Assembly (NCBI GenBank): GCA_045631525.1
Contig: JAZQUY010000013.1
Span: 26,773 to 90,772, forward strand
From: SIG440 sp045631525
GTDB lineage: Bacteria; Bacillota; Clostridia; Monoglobales; Monoglobaceae
DNA: 64,000 nucleotides
Direction of reading: 5' to 3'
Each line of letters begins with the position of its first letter. The first letter of the stretch is position 1. The notes beneath the pieces are model-generated. The model was not told where the DNA came from. It saw nothing but the letters and a program-made list of their open reading frames with translations, and made no database searches. This document shows, in pieces, positions 42,247 to 50,760 of the stretch. A program made the position numbers and the translations under genes.

Positions 42247-43326
42247 TTAGTCAAGATATCCCTTTGCTGCCAGAAGTTCAGCCATAAGGACAGCACCACC
42301 CGCTGCACCGCGGAGTGTGTTGTGTGAAAGGCAGACAAATTTGTAGTCATACTGACTGTCTTCGCGAAGACGTCCGATTGAAACAGCCATACCGCCTTCC
42401 ATATCGCGGTCAAGCTTTGCCTGAGGACGATTGTCTTCTTCAAAATAGTTAAGGAACTGTTTTGGTGCTGACGGAAGCTCAAGCTCCTGGGGAACACCGC
42501 TGAAATTCTTCCAAGCAGCTTTTATCTCATCGATAGTAGGCTTCTTTTCAAAGCTTACAAAAACTGCCGCTGTGTGACCGTCAGAAACGGGAACTCTGAG
42601 ACACTGTGTGGTGATTGCAGGGCTCACTGCGTCAACAATCTTGTCACCCTCGATTTTGCCCCAGATTTTGAGAGGTTCAACCTCGCTCTTCTCTTCCTCG
42701 CCACCGATATAAGGAATGAGGTTGTCAACCATTTCGGGCCAAGTTTCAAAAGTTTTGCCTGCACCGGAAATTGCCTGATATGTACAAGCAAGAACATTTT
42801 TTACGCCGAATTGCATAAGCGGATGAATTGCAGGAACATAGCTCTGGAGTGAGCAATTTGACTTTACAGCAACAAAACCGCGTTTTGTACCAAGGCGTTT
42901 CTTCTGCGCTTCGATGATTTCCGCATGGTCAGGGTTGATTTCGGGGATAATCATAGGAACATCACTTGTGTGTCTGTGAGCTGAATTGTTTGAAACAACG
43001 GGGCACTCTGCCTTTGCATAAGCTTCTTCAAGTGCTCTGATTTCATCCTTCTTCATATCAACAGCACAGAACACAAAATCAACCATCGATGCAATCTTTT
43101 CAATATCAGCAGTTGCATCAAAAACAATCATATCCTTAACCTTTTCAGGCATTTCTGTCTTCATAGCCCAACGGCTTCCAACCGCTTCGGAATATTTTTT
43201 GCCGGCACTTCTGGGCGAAGCCGCGAGCAAGGTTATATCAAACCACGGGTGTTTGTCAAGCAGAGAAATAAATCTCTGACCTACCATACCGGTAGCACCG
43301 ATTATACCAACTTTATAATTTTTCAT
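42247..43326 (-). CDS. asd: Aspartate-semialdehyde dehydrogenase
   Basis: A 359-residue NADP-dependent enzyme of the archaeal/fungal-like branch (longer than the classical bacterial form). GATGMVGQRF is the nucleotide-binding loop, KSNCSLQSYVPAIHPL holds the catalytic Cys, and VSDGHTAAVFVSFE with RLREDSQYDYKFVCLSHN completes the active site. AGGAGG precedes ATG 43326. It supplies aspartate semialdehyde to dapA. Confidence 0.94.
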   Translation of the reverse strand: MKNYKVGIIGATGMVGQRFISLLDKHPWFDITLLAASPRSAGKKYSEAVGSRWAMKTEMPEKVKDMIVFDATADIEKIASMVDFVFCAVDMKKDEIRALEEAYAKAECPVVSNNSAHRHTSDVPMIIPEINPDHAEIIEAQKKRLGTKRGFVAVKSNCSLQSYVPAIHPLMQFGVKNVLACTYQAISGAGKTFETWPEMVDNLIPYIGGEEEKSEVEPLKIWGKIEGDKIVDAVSPAITTQCLRVPVSDGHTAAVFVSFEKKPTIDEIKAAWKNFSGVPQELELPSAPKQFLNYFEEDNRPQAKLDRDMEGGMAVSIGRLREDSQYDYKFVCLSHNTLRGAAGGAVLMAELLAAKGYLD

Positions 43327-43368
43327 GCAAAAGTCCTCCTAATGTGAATTTACTTATTCTTAATAGAT

Positions 43369-43397
43369 ATTATATGTCATACATCAATCATTGTCAA
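43369..43397 (-). promoter_or_regulatory. asd-dapA-dapB promoter (perfect sigma-A consensus)
   Basis: On the minus strand TTGACA (43392-43397), 17 bases, TATAAT (43369-43374). Confidence 0.8.
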
Positions 43398-43448
43398 TTA
43401 TTTTTTGTAACACAATTTTAACATAAAACAAAAGGAATTTACAAGATA

Positions 43449-43468
43449 TTTGTCGAATTTTTTATAAT
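43449..43468 (+). promoter_or_regulatory. Candidate Spo0A box and -10 element of the SpoIID-like gene
   Basis: TTTGTCGAA (43449-43457), an exact Spo0A-box consensus, is followed five bases later by TATAAT (43463-43468). A TTTACA (43438-43443) is a possible -35. The box lies where it would either recruit or block RNA polymerase. Confidence 0.55.
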
Positions 43469-43504
43469 AGTGATAAATATTTAAAAGAACAGGACTTGTT
43501 TGTT

Positions 43505-45106
43505 ATGAAAACATTATTTAAAACAATTCTTTCATTTGTATTGCTCGTGTCTCTTACAGGGCTTTCGTGTTATGCCGCAAATGCTGCTAAATACGAAGAT
43601 ACACTCCGTGTTGGAATCTATTATGGCTCAGGAGTAACAAATGACATTACCTTTGAAAATCAAGACGGTTTTTCTCTGGGAATTTCAAAAGGCAGAGACT
43701 TTTATCCGGTGTATGCTGTTTCTTCCCACACCGTGTCTGCGTCGAGTTCTTTCACACTGCCCTTTTCTGTTCTTTATTCACAATACGAAACCGCAGAAGA
43801 AATGCTTGTCAGCCTTGAAGAACTGAAAGCTCTTGGTATGGATGTTTTTCCAGGATACTATGACTCTTTATATTGCGTTTTCGGCGGAAAGTATCAAAAC
43901 AACAACGACGCACTCTGGGCGGCTGAAAATCTTTCTGTAAAAGGCTCCGTGGTTGAGTTTTCGTCTGGTGTCCTTTGTGCACTTGACAACAGCGGCAAGG
44001 TTTTGGTTGCCGTAGACAGTAGTGATGCGGCTCTCGCTGTTTTTTGCGCAGACTATGAAACAAATGACAGCATTATGAAAATTTCGGGTGCGAACAAAGG
44101 CACATACCGTGGCGGCTTTGAATGTAAAAAGCTTTCAGCTGACGGACTAACTGTAGTGAACATTGTTCCCGTGGAATCATACCTTTATAGCGTTGTGTGC
44201 CGTGAAATGTCGTCTTCCTGGCCTGTTGAAGCTTTAAAGGTACAGGCCGTCTGTGCCAGAAATTTCGCCCTTGGCAGAATAAATTATCACAAACAATACG
44301 GCTTTGACGTGTGCCGTACTGTATGCTGTCAGGCATACTCCACCTCCGCTGACCAAAGCGAAAGTGTGCATATCGCTGTTGATGAAACCCGCGGTCAGTT
44401 GCTCTTTTATGAAGACAAGCTTGTTCAAGCGGTTTATTCCTCATCAATGGGTTCGTCCACCGAAAATGTAAAAAACGTCTGGGGTTCATCGTTCCCCTAT
44501 CTTGTGAGTGTTGAAAATCCATACGAAGACACCGAAAATATTTATAACGGAAAATGGACAAAAACACTGACAAAATCCCGTGCAACAGAAATTATGAAAA
44601 GCCGTGGCTATGAAATTGGTGATGTCATTGAAATAAAAGCCCTCCAGTATACCGACGCAGGTCGTGTGTTAAAGCTTTTAGTAAAGGGAACAAATGGTGA
44701 AAAAATTTTCGAACGCGAAAGCTGTCGCACCATTTTCAGCGAGGCAACCTATAGCCAGAAATACACTGTCGCTCAAGGCGGTATTACTACGCATCCCGTG
44801 GTTTATGTGGCTGACGGAAATGGAACTAAGACCAAAACACTTAGTTCTGCAGTTGTGCTTTCAGGAGATAAAAAAACATCTTCAATAAGCGAAAAATACG
44901 TTGTTTCAAACGGCAAGAAATCAACAATATATGAGACCGAAAAAATTGAAGGCAACAAAGATACCTTCGTTTTTTCCGGCGAGGGCTGGGGGCACGGCGT
45001 TGGCATGAGCCAGTATGGTGCAAAAGGTATGGCTGAAGCAGGTTTTGGCTATGAAGAAATTCTCACCCATTATTATACAGGAACACACCTTGAAAAAGCC
45101 TATTAA
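43505..45106 (+). CDS. SpoIID/LytB domain protein
   Basis: A 533-residue secreted protein. Signal peptide at residues 1-27. The C-terminal SpoIID domain (about 210-530) includes VESYLYSVVCREMSSSWPVEALKVQAVCARNFAL, AVDETRGQLLFYEDKLVQAVYSSSMGSSTE and the terminal signature GEGWGHGVGMSQYGAKGMAEAGFGYEEILTHYY. SpoIID enzymes are lytic transglycosylases that cut denuded glycan strands during engulfment; LytB-type relatives act in vegetative cells. The N-terminal 200 residues may be a wall-binding or regulatory region. ATG 43505 is better placed than TTG 43496 relative to AGGA. The Spo0A box upstream supports sporulation control. queA follows 18 bases later. Confidence 0.9.
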   Translation: MKTLFKTILSFVLLVSLTGLSCYAANAAKYEDTLRVGIYYGSGVTNDITFENQDGFSLGISKGRDFYPVYAVSSHTVSASSSFTLPFSVLYSQYETAEEMLVSLEELKALGMDVFPGYYDSLYCVFGGKYQNNNDALWAAENLSVKGSVVEFSSGVLCALDNSGKVLVAVDSSDAALAVFCADYETNDSIMKISGANKGTYRGGFECKKLSADGLTVVNIVPVESYLYSVVCREMSSSWPVEALKVQAVCARNFALGRINYHKQYGFDVCRTVCCQAYSTSADQSESVHIAVDETRGQLLFYEDKLVQAVYSSSMGSSTENVKNVWGSSFPYLVSVENPYEDTENIYNGKWTKTLTKSRATEIMKSRGYEIGDVIEIKALQYTDAGRVLKLLVKGTNGEKIFERESCRTIFSEATYSQKYTVAQGGITTHPVVYVADGNGTKTKTLSSAVVLSGDKKTSSISEKYVVSNGKKSTIYETEKIEGNKDTFVFSGEGWGHGVGMSQYGAKGMAEAGFGYEEILTHYYTGTHLEKAY

Positions 45107-45124
45107 CGAAAGGACAAAAAGACA

Positions 45125-46150
45125 TTGAACATAAAAGATTTTTATTATGACTTACCTCAGGAAATGATTGCACAAACACCTCTTGAGGACAGAACCGCAT
45201 CAAAACTTATGGTTTTGAATCGCAAAACAAATGAGATTTCGCATAAACATTTTTACGATATAATTGAATATCTGAATGAGGGTGACTGTCTTGTTATGAA
45301 CAACACCCGGGTTATCCCTGCCCGCCTTTTCGGCACAAAAGAGGGCAGCGGCGGCAAAATTGAATTTTTGCTCCTTAAACGGCTTGATATAAATACTTGG
45401 GAAATCATTCTTCGCCCCGGCAAAAAGGCAAGAATTGGTAGCCGCTTTGTTTTTGGTGACGGAATTTTAAAAGCCGAGGTTATTGATGTTTTGGAGGAAG
45501 GAAACCGCATTGTCCGTTTTGAGTTTGATGGCGTCTGGGAAGAAATTCTTGACACTTTAGGCGAAATGCCTCTTCCTCCTTATATAAAAGAAAAGCTGGA
45601 AGACAAAAACCGTTATCAGACGGTATATTCAAAAATTGAGGGCTCAGCAGCAGCACCCACAGCGGGTCTTCACTTTACCAGTGAGCTTCTTGAAAAAATC
45701 AAGGAAAAAGGCGTAAAAATCGCATTTGTTACACTCCACGTCGGGCTTGGTACATTCAGGCCCGTTTCAGCAGAAAACATTGAAGACCACCATATGCACT
45801 CTGAATATTATGAAATTTCAAAGGAAACTGCTGACATAATAAATGAAACAAAAAAATCCGGTGGCAGAATTGTTGCTGTGGGTACTACCTCGGTAAGAAC
45901 CCTTGAATCAGTGGCTGATGCAGACGGCTACCTTGCAGCCAAATCCGGTGATACTCAGATTTTTATTTATCCGGGTTATAAGTTCAAGATTGTTGATGCT
46001 CTCATCACAAACTTCCATTTACCTGAGTCAACACTGCTTATGCTTATTTCGGCTCTATATGACCGTGAATCAATTATGAATGCATACAATATTGCAATAA
46101 AGGAAAATTACAGATTTTTCAGCTTTGGCGATGCAATGTTTATCGAATAA
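45125..46150 (+). CDS. queA: S-adenosylmethionine:tRNA ribosyltransferase-isomerase
   Basis: A 341-residue enzyme that turns preQ1 in tRNA into epoxyqueuosine. Family motifs: FYYDLPQEMIAQTPLEDRTASKLMVL at the N-terminus, NNTRVIPARLFG, YQTVYSKIEGSAAAPTAGLHFT and LHVGLGTFRPV, then NFHLPESTLLML. The start is TTG 45125 with AAAGGA about 10 bases upstream. tgt follows 20 bases downstream. Confidence 0.95.
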   Translation: MNIKDFYYDLPQEMIAQTPLEDRTASKLMVLNRKTNEISHKHFYDIIEYLNEGDCLVMNNTRVIPARLFGTKEGSGGKIEFLLLKRLDINTWEIILRPGKKARIGSRFVFGDGILKAEVIDVLEEGNRIVRFEFDGVWEEILDTLGEMPLPPYIKEKLEDKNRYQTVYSKIEGSAAAPTAGLHFTSELLEKIKEKGVKIAFVTLHVGLGTFRPVSAENIEDHHMHSEYYEISKETADIINETKKSGGRIVAVGTTSVRTLESVADADGYLAAKSGDTQIFIYPGYKFKIVDALITNFHLPESTLLMLISALYDRESIMNAYNIAIKENYRFFSFGDAMFIE

Positions 46151-46170
46151 AAAAGAAAGGTTTTTATCTT

Positions 46171-47301
46171 ATGTTTAAAATATTAAAAACAGAAGGCAAA
46201 GCACGGCGCGGTGAATTTAAAACAGTTCATGGCACTATTCAAACCCCCGTTTTTATGAACGTGGGCACTGCTGCTGCAATAAAAGGCGGACTTGATGCCT
46301 TTGACCTAAAACAAATCGGCTGTCAGGTAGAGCTTTCAAACACATACCACCTCCACCTGCGCCCCGGTGATGAGGTAATAAAAAATTTGGGCGGTCTTCA
46401 CAAGTTTATGAACTGGGACAGACCTATCCTCACCGACAGCGGCGGTTTTCAGGTTTTCTCACTTGCGGGACTTCGCAAAATCAAAGAAGAGGGTGTTTAT
46501 TTTTCGTCCCACATTGACGGCAGGCGTATTTTTATGGGTCCTGAGGAGAGTATGCAGATTCAATCAAACCTTGCCTCTACCATCGCCATGGCTTTTGATG
46601 AATGTGTCGAAAACCCTTGTGAAAAAGATTACGCAAAAGCATCCTCTGAGATGACCGTAAGGTGGCTGAAACGTTGCAAAGACGAGCTTTCACGCCTTAA
46701 TTCCCTTGACAGCACTATAAACAAAAATCAAATGCTTTTTGGTATCAATCAAGGTAGCACCTATGCTGACCTGAGAATTGAAAACATGAAGCAAATCGCA
46801 GAGCTTGACCTTGACGGTTATGCCATAGGCGGTCTTGCCGTAGGCGAGCCTGCTGAGGTTATGTATGATATAATTGAAGCGGTTGAGCCTTTTGCCCCCA
46901 AAGACAAACCTCGTTATCTTATGGGTGTGGGCACTCCTGAAAATATAATTGAAGCCGTATATCGCGGTGTGGACTTTTTCGACTGCGTTATGCCCAGCAG
47001 AAACGCAAGACACGGTACACTGTTTACGTCATTGGGGATTGTAAATATAAACAACGCAAAATATGAAACAGACGACACACCCCTTGACCCAAACTGTAAC
47101 TGTCACACTTGTCGCAATTTTTCTAAAGGTTATCTTCGTCATCTTTTCAAGGCCAACGAAATTCTCGCCCTTCGACTTGCTGTTATTCACAACCTTTCTT
47201 TTTATAATAACCTTATGACAGATATCCGACTGGCTCTGGATAACGGTACTTTTGAAGAATTCAGAAAAGCCAACATAACAAAGCTTTCACAAAGAATATA
47301 A
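46171..47301 (+). CDS. tgt: tRNA-guanine transglycosylase
   Basis: A 376-residue enzyme exchanging guanine-34 for preQ1. Catalytic Asp in LTDSGGFQVFSL, binding motif GGLAVGEP, second catalytic Asp in GVDFFDCVMPSRNARHG and the zinc site CNCHTCRNFSKGYLRHLFKANE with three Cys and one His. Works directly before queA in queuosine synthesis. Confidence 0.96.
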   Translation: MFKILKTEGKARRGEFKTVHGTIQTPVFMNVGTAAAIKGGLDAFDLKQIGCQVELSNTYHLHLRPGDEVIKNLGGLHKFMNWDRPILTDSGGFQVFSLAGLRKIKEEGVYFSSHIDGRRIFMGPEESMQIQSNLASTIAMAFDECVENPCEKDYAKASSEMTVRWLKRCKDELSRLNSLDSTINKNQMLFGINQGSTYADLRIENMKQIAELDLDGYAIGGLAVGEPAEVMYDIIEAVEPFAPKDKPRYLMGVGTPENIIEAVYRGVDFFDCVMPSRNARHGTLFTSLGIVNINNAKYETDDTPLDPNCNCHTCRNFSKGYLRHLFKANEILALRLAVIHNLSFYNNLMTDIRLALDNGTFEEFRKANITKLSQRI

Positions 47302-47345
47302 ATTCCGTGTTTTGTTAATAATATTTAAATAATGTTAAATTTCTC

Positions 47346-47374
47346 TTGCAAAATCTGGAAATCTAAGGTATAAT
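47346..47374 (+). promoter_or_regulatory. yajC promoter
   Basis: TTGCAA (47346-47351), 17 bases, TATAAT (47369-47374). Confidence 0.75.
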
Positions 47375-47428
47375 TTAAGACAATATTATTTAGGACAATG
47401 TCCTTTAAAATTTAAGGAGGCAGAAAAA

Positions 47429-47809
47429 ATGTTTATTACAGCTTATGCAGCACCCGCAGCGGCAGCTGCTGCTCAGCAGCCCGGGTCAATGATTCCTTCA
47501 CTTCTTATGTTGGTTGTTATGTTTGCAGTTTTTTACTTCATTCTTATAAGACCACAGAAGAAAAAAGAAAAAGAACTCAAAAATATGCTTGCGGCTCTCA
47601 AGGTTAATGACGAGGTTGCAACCATTGGCGGCATCCACGGCAAAATCGTAAGAATCAAAGACGACCTTTTTGTTCTTGAATCAGGTATCGGTCAGAACAA
47701 ATCTTACATTACCGTTGACCGCAGTGCAGTAAGCCGTTTTATGAAACGCGGCGAAGAAGAAAAGACTTCAACACCAATTCCCGGTGCTGAGGAAACTGCT
47801 ACCGAATAA
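47429..47809 (+). CDS. yajC: Preprotein translocase subunit YajC
   Basis: A 126-residue protein with one membrane segment (about residues 20-41, ending in FYFILIRPQKKKEKE), the typical YajC signature, then the small cytosolic domain (LKVNDEVATIGGIHGKIVRIKDD). An Ala-rich N-terminus precedes the membrane segment and a charged tail follows. YajC associates with SecDF. AAGGAGG precedes ATG 47429. Confidence 0.93.
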   Translation: MFITAYAAPAAAAAAQQPGSMIPSLLMLVVMFAVFYFILIRPQKKKEKELKNMLAALKVNDEVATIGGIHGKIVRIKDDLFVLESGIGQNKSYITVDRSAVSRFMKRGEEEKTSTPIPGAEETATE

Positions 47810-47826
47810 TAATTTTCGGGAATACA

Positions 47827-47877
47827 CCCCCTTTTTTGTTCATATATTTGTTTTAAGATATAAAAACAAAAAGGGGG
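47827..47877 (+). promoter_or_regulatory. Stem that encloses the ribosome binding site of the TIGR04086 gene
   Basis: CCCCCTTTTTTGTT (47827-47840) pairs with AACAAAAAGGGGG (47865-47877) with one bulged T. The GGGGG is the Shine-Dalgarno of the next gene. Confidence 0.55.
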
Positions 47878-47884
47878 ATTTTTC

Positions 47885-48322
47885 TTGCCAAAACCAATCC
47901 GGACCCGAACATCCTTTGAGGTAAATGATACAGGTATTGCTTCGGGGGTTATTTTTATGCTGAAAACTGTTCTTTTCAGTTATCTTGCATCAGCTGTACT
48001 GCTTTTTCTCGCTTCAATTCTTGCAACCTTTCAGGCTTTTTCTGACCAAATCATTGCTATCATTGCAAACTCCGTGACAGCACTTGGCGTTTTTCTGTGC
48101 GGCTTTATGTCAGGGAGGCATTTTTCAAGCCGCGGACTTATCTTCGGTGCAATTTGCGGCATTATCTACGCTCTTTTGCTTCTGGTAATTGGAAATCTTG
48201 CTTCGGGCACTATGTCTTTTGGAACCGAGGCTCTCACCGCCCTCGCCATCGGCATTCTGTGCGGTGCTGTCGGCGGTATCGTTGGAATAAACACAAGGAA
48301 ACAAAGACGTAAAAGCTTTTAA
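47885..48322 (+). CDS. TIGR04086 family membrane protein
   Basis: A 145-residue protein with four membrane segments (SGVIFMLKTVLFSYLASAVLLF; IIAIIANSVTALGVFLCGFMSG; LIFGAICGIIYALLLLVIGNL; ALTALAIGILCGAVGGIVGIN). The family is found next to yajC in Clostridia and has no known activity. The start is TTG 47885, eight bases after GGGGGA. Confidence 0.82.
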   Translation: MPKPIRTRTSFEVNDTGIASGVIFMLKTVLFSYLASAVLLFLASILATFQAFSDQIIAIIANSVTALGVFLCGFMSGRHFSSRGLIFGAICGIIYALLLLVIGNLASGTMSFGTEALTALAIGILCGAVGGIVGINTRKQRRKSF

Positions 48323-48360
48323 AAACAACACTCACATATAAATATTAATATTTTGTAAAA

Positions 48361-48390
48361 TTCGGTCTGAAAATTTGTTTTTCAGGCCGA
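48361..48390 (+). terminator. Terminator of the yajC-TIGR04086 unit
   Basis: TTCGGTCTGAAAA and TTTTCAGGCCGAA around a four- to five-base loop, with a T-rich stretch shortly after. Confidence 0.7.
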
Positions 48391-48407
48391 AAACTTTTTC
48401 AAAACTA

Positions 48408-48436
48408 TTGACTATTGATTAAAAAAAAGTTATAAT
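48408..48436 (+). promoter_or_regulatory. secD-secF promoter
   Basis: TTGACT (48408-48413), 17 bases, TATAAT (48431-48436). A small stem GCTTGA-TTTT-TCAAGC (48483-48498) lies in the leader. Confidence 0.8.
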
Positions 48437-48520
48437 AATACAGTATGTGATTTTGAAAATAATTAACACACAATATAAAATGGCTTGATTTTTCAAGCAA
48501 GACACAAGGAGGAAAAAACA

Positions 48521-49813
48521 GTGTCAAGAAGTATTATTAAATTTTCAGCAATAATTCTTGTTATTGCGGCACTTCTGTTTGTTGCACTGTACGGACTTGA
48601 CTTCACTGATGACGTGAGATTCCCAGGCATACTTGACCCGGACGGAGTTGTTCAGGGTCTTGACCTCAAGGGTGGTTCAGTAATCGTGTTTGAAGCACAG
48701 GAAGAAAACCCGACAGACGAACAAATGGATACAGTTGCCAACATGATGATAACCCGTCTCGATGGTCTTGGCTATTCAGAAGCAACAGTTACAAGACAGG
48801 GTTCAAAGAAAGTCAGAATTGAAATCCCTTCAATGTCTGACCCCGACGAAGCAGCAAAAACATTGGGTGCAACAGCACAGCTTCAGTTCGTTGACCACGA
48901 AGGTACAGTTGTTCTCACCGGTGCAGATGTTAAAACTGCAAATGCGCAGTACGGACCTTTAAGCGAACTTGGTTCAAGCGAACATTACGTTGAACTCACT
49001 CTCACTGAAGAAGGCAGAACAAAATTTGCAGAAGCAACAGGCCGTGTTGCAGCACTTTCTTCACAGAGTCAGAACTACATCGCAATTATGATGGACGAGC
49101 TTGCTGTTTCTGTTCCAAGAGTTAATGAAAAAATTGACAGTGAAAACTGTGTGATTTCAGGTGATTTTACCGCTGAAAGTGCAAAGGCGCTTGCCGGAAA
49201 CATCCGTTCAGGTCAGCTTCCTTTCTCACTTTCTCAGGTAGAGCTTCGTGCAGTAAGCGCGACACTTGGTGATACAGCACTTAAGACATCACTTATCGCA
49301 GGTCTTATCGGTATAATTCTTGTTATGCTCTTTATGCTTATCTTCTACCGCCTGCCCGGCTTCCTTGCAAGCATTGCTCTTGCGGCTTATATCGCGATTA
49401 TAGGTATCATTCTTGCAACACTTCACGTAAACCTTACACTTCCGGGTATTGCAGGTATTATTCTTTCAATCGGTATGGCAGTTGACGCCAATGTTATTAT
49501 CTTTGAAAGAATTAAAGAAGAACTCAAAATCGGCAAAACTGTTCGCAGTGCTGTTGACGCAGGCTTTAACAGAGCCCTTTCTGCAGTTATCGACTCAAAT
49601 ATCACAACAATTATCGCAGCAGTAATCCTTATTTTCCTTGGCACAGGTACCATCAAAGGATTTGGTATTACCCTCTTCATCGGTGTTGTTGTCAGCATGC
49701 TTTCTGCTATTTTCATTACAAAGTTCCTTCTTAAACAAATGATTGGGATGAATGTGAAAAATCTCTGGCTCTATGGTATCAATACAAAAAAGGAGGATGC
49801 TAAGAATGCTTAA
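48521..49813 (+). CDS. secD: Protein translocase subunit SecD
   Basis: A 430-residue SecD with six membrane segments and a large extracytoplasmic domain. DGVVQGLDLKGGSVIVFEA is the SecD signature after segment 1, and the C-terminal RND-type part contains LPGIAGIILSIGMAVDANVIIFERIKEELKIGK. SecDF uses the proton gradient to pull translocating proteins across the membrane. GTG 48521 is chosen because AAGGAGG (48507-48513) fits it. Confidence 0.95.
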   Translation: MSRSIIKFSAIILVIAALLFVALYGLDFTDDVRFPGILDPDGVVQGLDLKGGSVIVFEAQEENPTDEQMDTVANMMITRLDGLGYSEATVTRQGSKKVRIEIPSMSDPDEAAKTLGATAQLQFVDHEGTVVLTGADVKTANAQYGPLSELGSSEHYVELTLTEEGRTKFAEATGRVAALSSQSQNYIAIMMDELAVSVPRVNEKIDSENCVISGDFTAESAKALAGNIRSGQLPFSLSQVELRAVSATLGDTALKTSLIAGLIGIILVMLFMLIFYRLPGFLASIALAAYIAIIGIILATLHVNLTLPGIAGIILSIGMAVDANVIIFERIKEELKIGKTVRSAVDAGFNRALSAVIDSNITTIIAAVILIFLGTGTIKGFGITLFIGVVVSMLSAIFITKFLLKQMIGMNVKNLWLYGINTKKEDAKNA

Positions 49814-50717
49814 TATCACAGGAAACAAAAAGATTTTCTTTATTATTTCACTTGTTCTTATGGTTGCAAGTGCCGCATCTCTTCTTATTCAGGGATTCAA
49901 CCTTGACACAGACTTTGCAGGCGGTATGGCTGTTACTGTTGAAATCGGAACAGATTTTGAAGTTAAAGATGTTGAAGCTATCGTTTCTGATGCACTTGGC
50001 AAAGACCAGAAAGCTTCTTCTGTTCAGAAATCAGAAAACAGTGAAGCTATCATAAAGTTCGGTTATGACAATGCTCTCAAAACAGATGACGAAAGAGCTG
50101 CTTTTGGTGAAGAAAAGGTTTCAGCAATCGAAACTGCACTTACCGAAAAATATGGTGAAATTGAAATCAAGAACAAAGATGTGGTTTCACCATCAACCGG
50201 TAAAGAGTTGGCAAGAAGTGCAATCTGGATGTCAATTTTTGCTGCACTTGCAATCCTTATCTACATCACATTCAGATTTGAATTTGTTTCGGGTGTTTGT
50301 GCTGTTATTGCTCTTGTTCATGATATCCTTATTCTTTGCGGTATCTATTCAATTGCAAGAATTGCTATTGATACAACATTTATTGCAGCAATTCTTACCG
50401 TTCTCGGTTATTCTATCAATGCTACAATCGTTATCTTTGACAGAATTCGTGAAAACACACGTCACGCTAAAAAGCAGACCTATTCAGAGATTGCAAACAC
50501 AGGTATAAACCAGACACTCAGCCGTTCTATCAACACAACAGTTACCACACTTCTCACAATCGGTATGGTTTATATTATGGGTGTTACATCAATCAAAGAA
50601 TTTGCTCTTCCAATCATTATCGGTATCGTTATCGGTACTTACTCATCAATCTGCATTGCGGGTAATGTATGGGCTACTTGGAAAGATTCTGCTGTTAAGG
50701 CGAAGGCAAATAAATAA
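49806..50717 (+). CDS. secF: Protein translocase subunit SecF
   Basis: A 303-residue partner of SecD with six membrane segments: GFNLDTDFAGGMAVTVEIG after segment 1, then VLGYSINATIVIFDRIRENTR and QTLSRSINTTVTTLLTIGMVYIMG in the RND-type core. ATG 49806 overlaps secD by eight bases and has AAGGAGG upstream, so the two are translationally coupled. Confidence 0.95.
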   Translation: MLNITGNKKIFFIISLVLMVASAASLLIQGFNLDTDFAGGMAVTVEIGTDFEVKDVEAIVSDALGKDQKASSVQKSENSEAIIKFGYDNALKTDDERAAFGEEKVSAIETALTEKYGEIEIKNKDVVSPSTGKELARSAIWMSIFAALAILIYITFRFEFVSGVCAVIALVHDILILCGIYSIARIAIDTTFIAAILTVLGYSINATIVIFDRIRENTRHAKKQTYSEIANTGINQTLSRSINTTVTTLLTIGMVYIMGVTSIKEFALPIIIGIVIGTYSSICIAGNVWATWKDSAVKAKANK

Positions 50718-50730
50718 GCTTTTAAAACAG

Positions 50731-50760
50731 AAAAGGAGAGGAAATTTTTCCTCTCCTTTT
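50731..50760. terminator. Bidirectional terminator between secF and the SLH gene
   Basis: AAAAGGAGAGGAA (50731-50743) and TTCCTCTCCTTTT (50748-50760). Confidence 0.9.

Noticed and set aside
43327..43440. Lysine riboswitch before asd
   Set aside because: The leader after the promoter is too short and shows no lysine-box core.
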